64,000 nucleotides of DNA. Source: Candidatus Avimonas faecium (lineage in GTDB: Bacteria > Bacillota > Clostridia > Oscillospirales > Acutalibacteraceae). This document shows, piece after piece, positions 35,526 to 43,732 of the stretch. Positions within the stretch are counted from its first letter, which is position 1. Each line of letters opens with the position of its first letter. Location: contig CAJFQI010000002.1 of the NCBI GenBank assembly GCA_904419005.1, positions 17,593-81,592 on the forward strand, read 5' to 3'. The translations under genes and the position numbers were made by a program. The notes under the pieces were generated by a model. It saw only the letters and a program-made list of their open reading frames with translations, did not search any database and was not told where the DNA came from.

Positions 35526-36321
35526 AAAGGACGAGGGCCCGGCTTCTGCCAGCGCGGAGGACGAGCTCCTACGCGCGGCGGTGCGGGACGCCGTCCGGTT
35601 GTGCGAGCGGCGCTCTGCCCCGCGTTTCCTCGGCTTTTTGGATGGGCGGCAGCGCGCCGTGGCGGCGGAGCTGGTACATACCACCCCGATTGAAAACGCC
35701 GTCTTTTGGGGCGGCTATCCGGAGGCGGAGCGGGTCTACCTCGGCGTGTTCCCGGACTATATGGCCTGGGAGGACGGAGGTCCCGGCGCCCCGCCGTATG
35801 CCTCTTTTCCCTTGACGGCGCTGGGCTTCCGTTACCGCAAGGCGGCAAAGCTCACCCACCGCGATTTCCTGGGGACGCTGCTTTCCTGCGGCGTGAAACG
35901 GGAAACCGTGGGGGATATCCTCTGCGGGGAGGGATTGGCGGTCGCCTTTTTGGACCGGGGGATTGCCGGTTTCCTGGCCGGGCAGATAGAAAAGGTCGGC
36001 GGGGAAGGGGTGACCCTCCTGCCGGATTACGACGGCGTCCTGCCGGGCTTCGGCGGGTTTCAGGAGATGCGGGACACGGTGGCCTCTCCCCGGCTGGATG
36101 CGGTGGTGAAGGTGGCCGCCGGCATCTCGCGGGAGGAAGCGGCCCGGCGGATCCAGGCGGGGCTGGTATCGGTCAACCACATCCCCTGCCTGTCGGTTTC
36201 TGCCGCGGTAAAGCAGGGGGACATCCTTTCGCTGCGGGGAGTCGGTCGCTTTGCGGTCGGGGAACTTGGGCCCTTATCCCGCAAAGGCCGCCTGTTTATC
36301 ACCATCCGTAAGTATTTGTAG
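35509..36321 (+). CDS. YlmH family S4-domain RNA-binding protein
   Basis: 270 aa from ATG 35509, inside the sepF 3' end; the track's TTG at 35491 is less likely. The N-terminal region (RFLGFLDGRQRAVAAEL, VFWGGYPEAERVYLGVFPDY) and central HRDFLGTLLSCGVKRETVGDIL are typical of YlmH. The C-terminal S4 fold is RLDAVVKVAAGISREEAARRIQAGLVSVNH. YlmH binds stalled 50S subunits in ribosome quality control in B. subtilis. It lies between sepF and divIVA as in that species. Confidence 0.93.
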   Translation: MASTSKKDEGPASASAEDELLRAAVRDAVRLCERRSAPRFLGFLDGRQRAVAAELVHTTPIENAVFWGGYPEAERVYLGVFPDYMAWEDGGPGAPPYASFPLTALGFRYRKAAKLTHRDFLGTLLSCGVKRETVGDILCGEGLAVAFLDRGIAGFLAGQIEKVGGEGVTLLPDYDGVLPGFGGFQEMRDTVASPRLDAVVKVAAGISREEAARRIQAGLVSVNHIPCLSVSAAVKQGDILSLRGVGRFAVGELGPLSRKGRLFITIRKYL

Positions 36322-36397
36322 CGTCCCGCTTGCCTGCACAATCCGGCAAACGGGAATGATCAAGAGTTAATATCGTCGGAAAGGAAGGGCTCCCTGT

Positions 36398-37213
36398 ATG
36401 CTGACAGCCAACGAAATCCGCAACGTCACTTTTAACCGGAGCATGGGCGGCTATAAAACGGCGGAGGTGGACGCATTCTTAGACCAGTGCGCGGACACCG
36501 TCGCCGCCTTGACCTCCGAGAAGGCGGAGCTGGAAAAAAAGCTTGAGGTGCTCGCCGATAAGCTAGTGGAGTACCGCAACGAGGAGGACAGCATCCGCAC
36601 GGCCCTGCTCAGCGCGCAGCGCCTGGGCGATACCGTGGTGCGCGAGGCCAATCACAAGGCCGGGCTGATCCTTGAGGATGCCAACATTAAAGCGGACAAG
36701 ATCGTTGATACCGCGCAGAAAAACATCGTTGATGCGCAGCAGGAGTTTGAACGGATCCGCCGCGAAATCACCGCTTTTAAAGCGCGGATGCTTTCGATTT
36801 ACCGGGAGCACTTGGCGTTGATTGACGTGCTGCCGGAGGAGCCGGCGGAAAAGGCCCAAGCGGAGGATGCCGCGGAGGGGCAGCCGGCTGCCGCTGCCGG
36901 GGAGCCGGCACAGGACGCGGCGGAGGCGCCTGCCGCTCCGGCGGAGGAGCCGGCCTTTGAGCCGGTGGTGGAACAGAACCCGGAGGCGCCGGCGGTACCG
37001 AACAGCGAGGCCCAGGCGGCCCGCAGCGTGGTCTTGGATCTGCCGGTTTTGCAGGAGGAAGAGGCGCCGGATGCCCAGGCGGCTGTTCCAGCGACAGCGA
37101 CGCCTGCGGCGGAGCCTGCCGCTTCCCGCTTCGGTGACCTGAAGTTTGGGGACGACTACGATATCTCCAAGGATACCGACGATGAGCCGGGGCCCTTCCG
37201 GCGCCGGAAATAA
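36398..37213 (+). CDS. divIVA: DivIVA domain protein
   Basis: 271 aa. The N-terminal DivIVA domain (LTANEIRNVTFNRSMGGYKTAEVDAFLDQ) binds curved membrane; the coiled coil continues through SEKAELEKKLEVLADKLVEYRNEED and the helical IVDTAQKNIVDAQQEFERIRREI. The last 120 residues are a disordered Ala/Glu/Pro-rich tail ending FRRRK. It marks poles and septa and recruits partners in division and sporulation. The long tail exceeds that of B. subtilis DivIVA. Confidence 0.93.
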   Translation: MLTANEIRNVTFNRSMGGYKTAEVDAFLDQCADTVAALTSEKAELEKKLEVLADKLVEYRNEEDSIRTALLSAQRLGDTVVREANHKAGLILEDANIKADKIVDTAQKNIVDAQQEFERIRREITAFKARMLSIYREHLALIDVLPEEPAEKAQAEDAAEGQPAAAAGEPAQDAAEAPAAPAEEPAFEPVVEQNPEAPAVPNSEAQAARSVVLDLPVLQEEEAPDAQAAVPATATPAAEPAASRFGDLKFGDDYDISKDTDDEPGPFRRRK

Positions 37214-37342
37214 ACGGCATAAGAAATAGGCGGCGAACCGTTTGCTCGGCCCGCCGCCTTTGCCCGTCCGGGGCTGTCCAGCCGTGGGAACGCCCGGGAG
37301 AACGTTTGTCATCCATTTGCACGGCAGAAACGGGGAAACTCT

Positions 37343-37927
37343 ATGTATCAGGCGTTTGTCCTGCTCACGGCGGCCGCGCTGATCCTGCTTGATCAATTTA
37401 CCAAGCTGTTGGCGGTCGCCTTCCTTCAAGGGCAGGAGCCTTTTGTCATCATTCCCGGCGTGCTGGAGTTTAATTTTACCACCAATCCCGGCGTGGCCTT
37501 CGGCCTGTTCCCTGGGAACCGCTGGATTTTCATCGGTTTGACCGCCGTTGTGCTTGCGGCGATCCTTGTTGTGCTTCTTTCCGGGAAGGTCAAGGCGCAC
37601 CGGATGGTGACGGTCAGCGGCGTTCTGATCGTGGCTGGCGGGTTGGGCAACCTCATTGACCGGGTGTTCCGCGGCGAAGTGGTGGATTTTATCTACTTTA
37701 AGCTGATCAATTTTCCGATTTTTAATTTGGCCGACTGCTATGTTGTAATCGGCGCCGCTTTGCTGTTGATTTTCTATCTGTTTTTGTTCAGCGAAGAAAA
37801 GATCAAGCCGAAAGCGCCCGAAAAAGCGGACACGGCGCCGGCTGCGGAGGGGGAGACGCCGGATGGAGCAACGCAGCAGGGAGGAACGGCGGACCCCGCC
37901 GCCGGAAAAAGCGGGGGAGAGGCTTGA
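37343..37927 (+). CDS. lspA: Lipoprotein signal peptidase (SPase II)
   Basis: 194 aa. Four membrane helices and the family motifs are present: LILLDQFTKLLAV, FNFTTNPGVAFGLFPG, GGLGNLIDRVFRGEVVDFI (first catalytic aspartate) and FNLADCYVVIGA (second). It cleaves lipoprotein signal peptides such as that of the 6304-6822 product. A polar tail of about 45 residues (KIKPKAPEKADTAP...) follows the last helix and encodes the overlap with the rluA-type gene, which starts 65 bases before its stop. Confidence 0.95.
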   Translation: MYQAFVLLTAAALILLDQFTKLLAVAFLQGQEPFVIIPGVLEFNFTTNPGVAFGLFPGNRWIFIGLTAVVLAAILVVLLSGKVKAHRMVTVSGVLIVAGGLGNLIDRVFRGEVVDFIYFKLINFPIFNLADCYVVIGAALLLIFYLFLFSEEKIKPKAPEKADTAPAAEGETPDGATQQGGTADPAAGKSGGEA

Positions 37928-38795
37928 CCGCTATCTCAGCCAGGAGCTGGAGGCGCCCCGTTCCCAGGTACAGGATTGGCTGGAACGGGGCTTCGTTTCT
38001 GCCGACGGCCTCAAGCGGGCGAAAAACTATCGCCTGCGCGGCGGGGAGGAAATTGTGGTTTCCCTGCCGGAGCCGGTGGCCTATGAGGCAAAGGCGGAGG
38101 CGATCCCCCTTGATATCGTCTATGAAGACAGCGACCTGCTGGTGGTCAACAAGCCCAAGGGCATGGTGGTCCATCCGGCGGCGGGCAATTACACCGGGAC
38201 GCTTGTCAACGCCCTGCTCGCCCATTGCGGGGACAGCCTTTCCGGGATCAACGGGGTCATGCGGCCGGGGATCGTCCACCGCATTGACAAGGACACCAGC
38301 GGCCTGCTGATCGTCGCGAAAAACGATCTGGCTCACCGCGGCTTGGCGGAACAGATCAAGCAGCACAGCTTTACCCGCATCTATGAAGCGGTGGTGGTCG
38401 GACGCCTGCCGGATGATGCGGGCACGATCAATGCGCCGATCGGCCGGCATCCCGTCCATAGAAAAAAGATGGCAGTGACCCCGAAGAATTCCAAGCCGGC
38501 GGTGACGCACTATGAGGTGATCGCCCGTTACGCGGGCTATACCCATGTCCGGGTTCGGCTGGAAACCGGGCGCACCCACCAGATCCGGGTACACATGGCG
38601 TATATCGGCCATCCCGTGGCCGGGGATGCGGTGTATGGAGGCAGCCGGCAGCCCGCGCTGCTGCAGGGCCAGTGCCTTCACGCGCGGGTGATCGGGTTCC
38701 GCCATCCGCGGGATGGACGGTACATGGAGTTTACCAGCCCGCTTCCCCCGTATTTTACGGCGTTCCTGCGCACCCTGGGGGAGCCGGTCGGTTAG
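37863..38795 (+). CDS. RluA family pseudouridine synthase (RluD-like)
   Basis: 310 aa. An S4 domain (AGERLDRYLSQELEAPRSQVQDWLERGFV) precedes the catalytic domain with PKGMVVHPAAGNYTGTLVNALL, VHRIDKDTSGLLIVAKN (catalytic aspartate of HRIDxxTSG) and LETGRTHQIRVHMAYIGHPVAGD. It should convert uridines of 23S rRNA to pseudouridine. It overlaps lspA by 65 bases, the usual lspA-rluD order of Firmicutes. No clear ribosome site of its own is needed if it is coupled. Confidence 0.95.
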   Translation: MEQRSREERRTPPPEKAGERLDRYLSQELEAPRSQVQDWLERGFVSADGLKRAKNYRLRGGEEIVVSLPEPVAYEAKAEAIPLDIVYEDSDLLVVNKPKGMVVHPAAGNYTGTLVNALLAHCGDSLSGINGVMRPGIVHRIDKDTSGLLIVAKNDLAHRGLAEQIKQHSFTRIYEAVVVGRLPDDAGTINAPIGRHPVHRKKMAVTPKNSKPAVTHYEVIARYAGYTHVRVRLETGRTHQIRVHMAYIGHPVAGDAVYGGSRQPALLQGQCLHARVIGFRHPRDGRYMEFTSPLPPYFTAFLRTLGEPVG

Positions 38796-38890
38796 TCCGG
38801 CAGAGACCGGATGCATCCTGCCCAAAAGGCCGGCAATCAGACAAACGAGGCGGTTTTCCCCGCTCCGGGGCCGCCGGAAAGGCTTTGAAA

Positions 38891-39742
38891 ATGGATTCCA
38901 TTGCATTCGACAAAAACCGCCCTTTTGAAGGGATACTATTGCTGAGCGACCTTGACGGCACTCTGCTTGATCGGAAAAAGGAGATCCCGGCCCGGAATCT
39001 CCAGGCGATCCGCCGGTTTCAGGAAATGGGCGGCTTGTTTTCGATTGCCACCGGCCGCTGCCCCCGCTCCGCCGAGCTGGTAGCGCGGTTGGCGGGAGTG
39101 AACTGCCCGGCTGTTACCCTGAACGGCGCGGTGGTCTATGATTTTGCCGCCGACCGCCCGGCCAGCCAAAGCTGCCTGCCGGAGCAGTACCGGGAGATCC
39201 TGCGGGACGTGCACGCCCATTTCCCGTCGGCCGGGCTGCAGGTATATGTGGGTTCGGATATCTATATTGTGCATCCCAACGAGATTGTGGAACGGCTTTT
39301 CCACATTGAGCATATTGAGAAATGCCGGCAGGAGGCCTCCTTTGACACGATACCGCCGCAGGCAAATAAGGTGCTGATCGGCGAGGAAAACCGGGAATTG
39401 CAAAAGATCCGCCGCTTTCTTGAGGGCCGGCTGGACGGCATGTACGGCATGTTTACTGAGGAGCAGTATTACGAGCTGCTGCCGGCCCGCGCCAACAAAG
39501 GGCAGGGCGTCCGCAGGGTGGCGGAGCTGTGCGGCATCAATCCAGCCAGCGTCGCGGTCGTGGGGGATTATTACAACGACGTGGATATGCTCCAGTCGGC
39601 CGCCTATCCGATGGTGGCGGGCAACGCGCCGGACGATGTGAAAATTTTTGCCCGCTACATTGCCGGGGACTGCGACGGCGGTGTGGTGGCGGATGCGATT
39701 GAGCATATGGAACGCCGGCTGCTGCAGCGCGGAAAGCTGTAA
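38891..39742 (+). CDS. Cof-type HAD hydrolase
   Basis: 283 aa from ATG 38891, with GGAAAGG upstream; the ORF-track start at 38672 lies inside the previous gene. Motif I is LLSDLDGTLLDRKKEIP, motif II is FSIATGRCPR, the lysine is in ARANKGQGVRRVAE, and motif IV is VAVVGDYYNDVDMLQSAAYPMVAGNA. It is a second member of the HAD-IIB group in this window, distinct from 12982-13842. Substrate unknown. It ends the division-cluster transcript at the 39761-39803 terminator. Confidence 0.9.
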   Translation: MDSIAFDKNRPFEGILLLSDLDGTLLDRKKEIPARNLQAIRRFQEMGGLFSIATGRCPRSAELVARLAGVNCPAVTLNGAVVYDFAADRPASQSCLPEQYREILRDVHAHFPSAGLQVYVGSDIYIVHPNEIVERLFHIEHIEKCRQEASFDTIPPQANKVLIGEENRELQKIRRFLEGRLDGMYGMFTEEQYYELLPARANKGQGVRRVAELCGINPASVAVVGDYYNDVDMLQSAAYPMVAGNAPDDVKIFARYIAGDCDGGVVADAIEHMERRLLQRGKL

Positions 39743-39760
39743 ACCGCGGCCGGATAAAAT

Positions 39761-39803
39761 GACGAGGGGTACGGCAAAACGAATGATTTTGCCGTACCCC
39801 TCG
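39761..39803. terminator. Bidirectional terminator between HAD and anti-sigma genes
   Basis: A perfect 18-bp stem ACGAGGGGTACGGCAAAA/TTTTGCCGTACCCCTCGT with loop CGAATGA separates convergent genes. Confidence 0.8.
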
Positions 39804-39861
39804 TTGCCTCTCATTCCGGGCATCCTCTTGAAAGCGGAGCGCAGCTCCCGGCCCGGATTGG

Positions 39862-41025
39862 TTACTCCGGAAGGGCGGATTCGTCCGGATCGGTATAGAC
39901 GATCTCGTAGCCGGTGCAGTTTTCCAGCACATAGCCCATAAAGCCCTGCGCCGCTTCCTGCCCGATATAAAAGGCCTTGCCGGTATCAAGGATATTGGTG
40001 GTGAGATACCCATCCTCGGTAATCCCCAGGCTGATGTTCGTATACCCCAGGAGGGGGATATCAACGCTGACGCTCATGGCGTCTAGGAACGTATTCGCGT
40101 CGGACCAGACGTTGGGCAGGCCGGTGTCCGCCAGCAGCCACTCCCAAACGGCTTCGTCCGGAAGGTCGGGAAACTCGATCTGTGCGTATTGGCCGCCTGC
40201 CTTGCGCTCGTTGTACCAGGCGGAACCCAGGGACAGGGTTTCCCGCAGGTTCAGGTCGTCGATCAGCTGCCCCAGCGTTTCCGGGCGGTAGAGGCTGTTG
40301 CGGTAGACGTAAAAGGCGGTTTCCCCCTCAAACCGGACAGCGACTGCGCAGGCGTCCGCGATCCCCTGTATGCGGTGGACGGCGCCGGGCATGGTGTGGG
40401 TTTCCCCGGTGTAGTTATCCTGGCCGGACAACACCGCGTCCCCGAGCTTTTCGCCTACCTGGCCGGCCTCAAGCTGCGCTGTTGTCCCGTCGTAGGAGGC
40501 CCCGCCAAAGGGCAGGTGGATGTACTGCTCGCTGATTCCCAGTTCCTCCCAGTGCGGGAGGGGAGCGGTGTTCGGCTCGGAGGCGGTGGAAGCGGGCGCC
40601 TGCTTGATCGGCCATCGGGAGGCGGCCAGATGCCGCAGGAGGATCGTCCCGCCGAGGACAACCAGGCACAGGCAGGCCGCCAGAGCGCCCCAGCGCAGGA
40701 GGCGGTGCTTTTTCCGCCGAGCAAGGCCGCCAGGAGGCGCTTTGCCGTCCGGCGGCACCGTCCGCCGCCTGGCCGCTCCCGTTTGCTCAGCCGGGCTTTC
40801 CGCCGTATCCGGCAATCCCGCTTCCACAAGGTAGCGGCCGGCGATGCCGCCGACCGCCGTCAGAAGGCGTTCGGCTCCTTTCTTCTTTCCTGTGTCCGCC
40901 GGATGGGACGTGTCCACCGGGGATGCAGGCCCTCCAGCCGGCGCGGGCCGCTCCGCCGTATCCTGCCGTCCGGTTTGGGCCTGCGGGCGGCTGCCGGAGT
41001 CTTTGCGATTGGGCCAGTCCTTCAT
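39862..41025 (-). CDS. Putative anti-sigma factor, single-pass membrane protein
   Basis: 387 aa. About 105 cytoplasmic residues are followed by one membrane helix (LLRWGALAACLCLVVLGGTILL, about residues 108-129) and an outside domain of about 255 residues (WEELGISEQYIHLPFGGASYDGTTAQLEAGQ to YEIVYTDPDE). It overlaps the ECF sigma gene by four bases. The coupling and topology are those of an anti-sigma factor that holds the sigma until a surface signal arrives. No ZAS or DUF4179 motif was firmly recognised, so the role rests on context. Confidence 0.72.
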   Translation of the reverse strand: MKDWPNRKDSGSRPQAQTGRQDTAERPAPAGGPASPVDTSHPADTGKKKGAERLLTAVGGIAGRYLVEAGLPDTAESPAEQTGAARRRTVPPDGKAPPGGLARRKKHRLLRWGALAACLCLVVLGGTILLRHLAASRWPIKQAPASTASEPNTAPLPHWEELGISEQYIHLPFGGASYDGTTAQLEAGQVGEKLGDAVLSGQDNYTGETHTMPGAVHRIQGIADACAVAVRFEGETAFYVYRNSLYRPETLGQLIDDLNLRETLSLGSAWYNERKAGGQYAQIEFPDLPDEAVWEWLLADTGLPNVWSDANTFLDAMSVSVDIPLLGYTNISLGITEDGYLTTNILDTGKAFYIGQEAAQGFMGYVLENCTGYEIVYTDPDESALPE

Positions 41026-41582
41026 ACGGAAATCCCTTCTTCCTCCAAATAGGCTTTGAGCTGTTTGCGCAGGCGGAAAAGCTGCGATTTCAGCCGGCTT
41101 TCGGGGATACCTTCAGCCTCTGCCAGCTTTGCCAGTGGCTGAAGGTACCAATATCGGCGGACAAAGAGACGACGCTTTTTGAGCGGTAGGCCGGCCAGAA
41201 ACCCGTTGAGCGCCTCCGCCAGCACGCGCTGCTCGGCCATAGCTTCCGTACCGCGCCTGTCGGGCAGGCAGTCTTCCAGCTCATTCAGGGCCAGAGGGAC
41301 CTGCCCGCCGCCCCGGCGCTGTGTGCCGGCCTGGCGGCGCCGGTTGAGCGCCAGATTGCGCGTGATCCGGCCAAGATAGGTCGACAATTGCGCAGGCCTG
41401 GCCGGAGGAATTGCCTCCCACGCGCGCAGCAGGGAGGTGTTGACGCATTCCTCGGCGTCCTCCCGGCTGTCAAGGATCGCGTAGGCAATGGCGCGGCAGT
41501 AGCCGGCGTACTTTTTTTGGCTTTCCGCTATCGCGTTTTCGGAGCGCTCCCAGTACAATTCCACAATCTGCCGGTCATCCAT
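41022..41582 (-). CDS. ECF-type RNA polymerase sigma factor
   Basis: 186 aa from ATG 41582, seven bases after GGGGAGG; the ORF-track start at 41699 is upstream of the likely promoter. Region 2 shows YAGYCRAIAYAILDSREDAEECVNTSLLRAWEAIPP and LSTYLGRITRNLALNRRR; region 4 shows LPLKKRRLFVRRYWYLQPLAKLAEAEGIPESRLKSQLFRLRKQL. It lacks regions 1 and 3, as expected of ECF factors. It is followed without a gap by its putative anti-sigma gene. Confidence 0.9.
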   Translation of the reverse strand: MDDRQIVELYWERSENAIAESQKKYAGYCRAIAYAILDSREDAEECVNTSLLRAWEAIPPARPAQLSTYLGRITRNLALNRRRQAGTQRRGGGQVPLALNELEDCLPDRRGTEAMAEQRVLAEALNGFLAGLPLKKRRLFVRRYWYLQPLAKLAEAEGIPESRLKSQLFRLRKQLKAYLEEEGISV

Positions 41583-41614
41583 GCCGCCGCCTCCCCGGAT
41601 GTTGATAAGGCCTT

Positions 41615-41651
41615 TCATTAGTATACACCCCAAAAGCAGGGTTTGGTTGCA
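41615..41651 (-). promoter_or_regulatory. Candidate ECF autopromoter
   Basis: The minus strand reads TGCAACC (41645-41651), 18 bases, then GTATACTAATG. The AACC -35 core is typical of ECF-dependent promoters, and the element lies just ahead of the sigma gene. TATACT could also serve SigA, but no TTGACA-like box is correctly placed. Confidence 0.45.
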
Positions 41652-41780
41652 CGGACATTCCACTTTTTGATGTACAACCGGATGCAGCGGCTGCCTCATG
41701 CCGTAGCGGGGATCAGGCTTGGGAGCTCTGGCGCGAGGATGTCCAAGAAAAAAGGAGGGTTCGGTTTTCGCTGGACAAAA

Positions 41781-41818
41781 GGGAGCGCCGCGAAATTCCC
41801 GAATTTTGCGGCGCTCCC
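41781..41818 (-). terminator. Terminator of the toroid-fold protein gene
   Basis: A 16-bp stem GGGAGCGCCGCGAAAT/ATTTTGCGGCGCTCCC (one wobble pair) is followed on the minus strand by TTTTG. It lies 72 bases past the stop at 41890. Confidence 0.75.
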
Positions 41819-41889
41819 TGAAAAAACTTGCAGGCCATAGACGGCGGCCCGTATTTATCGTTTGAACGACCTGAAATCATCAGCCGAAA

Positions 41890-42849
41890 CTATTCCTCGA
41901 TCCGCCCGGCCTCCTTGAGGAGGCGAAGGCTGCGGATGGCGTCGTTGATCGGCCACCAGAGGCCGCCGGCGTCCATCTCCGACATCCGCTGTTCGCACTC
42001 AGCCTCCTGGCAGCGCAGCCCGTCTTGGTTCCAGCTTTGCCCGTGACTCAGCCGGTCGACCATCTGGTCCAGTTCCTCCTGGCTGGGAGGATCATCGTTG
42101 GGGGCGCCGCTGTCAATCCGGCGCTGGATGTCGTCACGCACATGGGGATAAGGGGAAGCCATCAGCAGCTCCAGCAGCTGGTCGTTCAGCCGCTGGCATT
42201 CCTCGTGGCTCCGGAGACCATATCTGCCCAACAGGCAGATTAGGTGCTGCCAGTCGTTGGCCTCCATTGAATGCTCGACATCGTATTCCGCTGCCTTCAG
42301 AAAAACGGGAAGCTGCGGTAGGAAGGAAATCCGGTAATCAATAATCCGCAGCATCTTTTGGTACATCGGCGAGTCTTTGTCATAATACTGGAGGATGAAA
42401 TTGATCAGGCTGGCGTTGCAGTAGGCCTCCGGCGGCCAGACATCCTGGAACCGCGGCCGGTGGGGAAAATGATACCAGAGCTGGCATGGGTACTCGTTGT
42501 TTGAGGGAATCGCCCAGTAGCATCCCTTGTCCGTCACATATTCGCAGTTTTCCAAATACCGCATGATGTCTTGGATCATCGGGTGATTTTTGGAGCCGCA
42601 GCCGACCTCCTGCAAAATTTCCCAAGCCATAAACGTGGGGAACGGGGAAGAGTTGGGGTTCATATTGTCCGGTTCCAGCCCGTGGCCGAAGCCGCCGTCG
42701 GAGTTCTGATATACCCTTAAAGCGTCCGCCACCGCCTCCCGGCTGCCGTTTTCAAACCAGTACTGCCAGCGGGTGATATCCAAATGCCGGGCAAACAGGT
42801 ATACCCAATGCCGGATGCGCTGGAATTCCTCCTTGCTGAGCCGTTTCAT
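41890..42849 (-). CDS. Alpha/alpha-toroid (prenyltransferase/squalene-cyclase-like) protein, unknown function
   Basis: 319 aa from ATG 42849; the ORF track adds 63 residues that lie upstream of the promoter. It contains ALRVYQNSDGGFGHGLEPDNMN, which resembles the QxxDGGFG repeats of terpene-cyclase toroids, and helical pairs throughout (WEILQEVGCGSKNHPMIQDIMRYL, FILQYYDKDSPMYQKMLRIIDYRI). No DXDD or catalytic aspartate-rich motif was seen, so enzyme activity is doubtful. It is monocistronic with a near-consensus promoter and a terminator. Confidence 0.75.
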   Translation of the reverse strand: MKRLSKEEFQRIRHWVYLFARHLDITRWQYWFENGSREAVADALRVYQNSDGGFGHGLEPDNMNPNSSPFPTFMAWEILQEVGCGSKNHPMIQDIMRYLENCEYVTDKGCYWAIPSNNEYPCQLWYHFPHRPRFQDVWPPEAYCNASLINFILQYYDKDSPMYQKMLRIIDYRISFLPQLPVFLKAAEYDVEHSMEANDWQHLICLLGRYGLRSHEECQRLNDQLLELLMASPYPHVRDDIQRRIDSGAPNDDPPSQEELDQMVDRLSHGQSWNQDGLRCQEAECEQRMSEMDAGGLWWPINDAIRSLRLLKEAGRIEE

Positions 42850-42889
42850 AGAGATGCCTGCCTTTCTACTGGTGTTGTCTGTGCTTTTC

Positions 42890-42918
42890 AGTATAGAAGA
42901 GAGGAAAATAGATGTCAA
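42890..42918 (-). promoter_or_regulatory. Near-consensus SigA promoter of the toroid protein gene
   Basis: Minus strand TTGACA (42913-42918), 17 bases, TATACT (42890-42895), in an AT-rich pocket 40 bases before the start codon. Confidence 0.88.
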
Positions 42919-43012
42919 TAGAAATAAAAAATTATCATTATTTAGCAAAAAATTCAGAAATGCTTTTCGCCGAAACACGGGGGACCTTTTACTTCCGCTT
43001 CCCACTGAAAGC

Positions 43013-43062
43013 AGAAAAGGAGGAGGGGATGCCAACACGTTCGCATCCCCTCCTCCTTTTCT
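43013..43062 (-). terminator. Terminator of the ATPase operon
   Basis: A perfect 20-bp stem AGAAAAGGAGGAGGGGATGC/GCATCCCCTCCTCCTTTTCT with a 10-base loop abuts the subunit D stop codon. Confidence 0.8.
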
Positions 43063-43063
43063 G

Positions 43064-43687
43064 TTAAGCCTTCTGCTTCGTTTCCTTTTGCGCCTTGATG
43101 ACCTTCATCCGGGAAAAATCCTCCCGCTCTTTTTCCTCAAGCGAATCGGTGATGTATTTGACCGTGCTTGTGTACCGGGGGATGATGATATTTTTCAGCG
43201 CATTGGCCCGCTTTTGTGTCTTGTTGACGGCGGTCGCCAAGCGATAGACGCTGTTTTCCACCTCAGCCAGCTCCGCGGTGAGCTTTTTCACCCGGTCAAA
43301 TTTGATGTACGCCTCATCAACCAGGGAGCTGGAAAACATGAAGCCATAGGAAAGATCCACCGGCTCGGCGTCAAGGGATACCAAGGGAATTTCCACCCCC
43401 ATGACGCTGCGGGTCGTGAGGGACAGGCCGTCTTCAATCGGCACCGATGCGGCGATGTCGCTGCAAATGCCATGTGCGACGTTGGCCCGCTGCAGCGCGA
43501 GATACGCCTGCTCGTAGCAGGCGTCTATCTGGGACTGGATAGACTCCGCCCGCTCAATGAGCGCCATCATTTCCCGGACGATAATGTTGCGCTTGCGGTC
43601 AAGCAGCTCAAAGCCGACCTTGGCCAGATTCAGCGTCTTTTTTACGTTGATCAGATTCCCTTTGGTGGGGAACACCTGTTCCGCCAA
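43064..43687 (-). CDS. ntpD: V-type ATP synthase subunit D
   Basis: 207 aa, the central rotor shaft that turns inside the A3B3 ring. The N-terminal VFPTKGNLINVKKTLNLAKVGFELLDRKRNIIVREM and the C-terminal VNKTQKRANALKNIIIPRYTSTVKYITDSLEEKEREDF form the long coiled coil of this family. The frame opens after a TGA, and the first usable start is TTG 43687, preceded by GGTGA; the GTG at the fifth codon is an alternative. It is the last gene of the operon, 45 bases after subunit B. Confidence 0.95.
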   Translation of the reverse strand: MAEQVFPTKGNLINVKKTLNLAKVGFELLDRKRNIIVREMMALIERAESIQSQIDACYEQAYLALQRANVAHGICSDIAASVPIEDGLSLTTRSVMGVEIPLVSLDAEPVDLSYGFMFSSSLVDEAYIKFDRVKKLTAELAEVENSVYRLATAVNKTQKRANALKNIIIPRYTSTVKYITDSLEEKEREDFSRMKVIKAQKETKQKA

Positions 43688-43732
43688 GGGTCGTCACCAC
43701 ACTTTCCTAAGGATGAAAACGCCGGATCCCGT

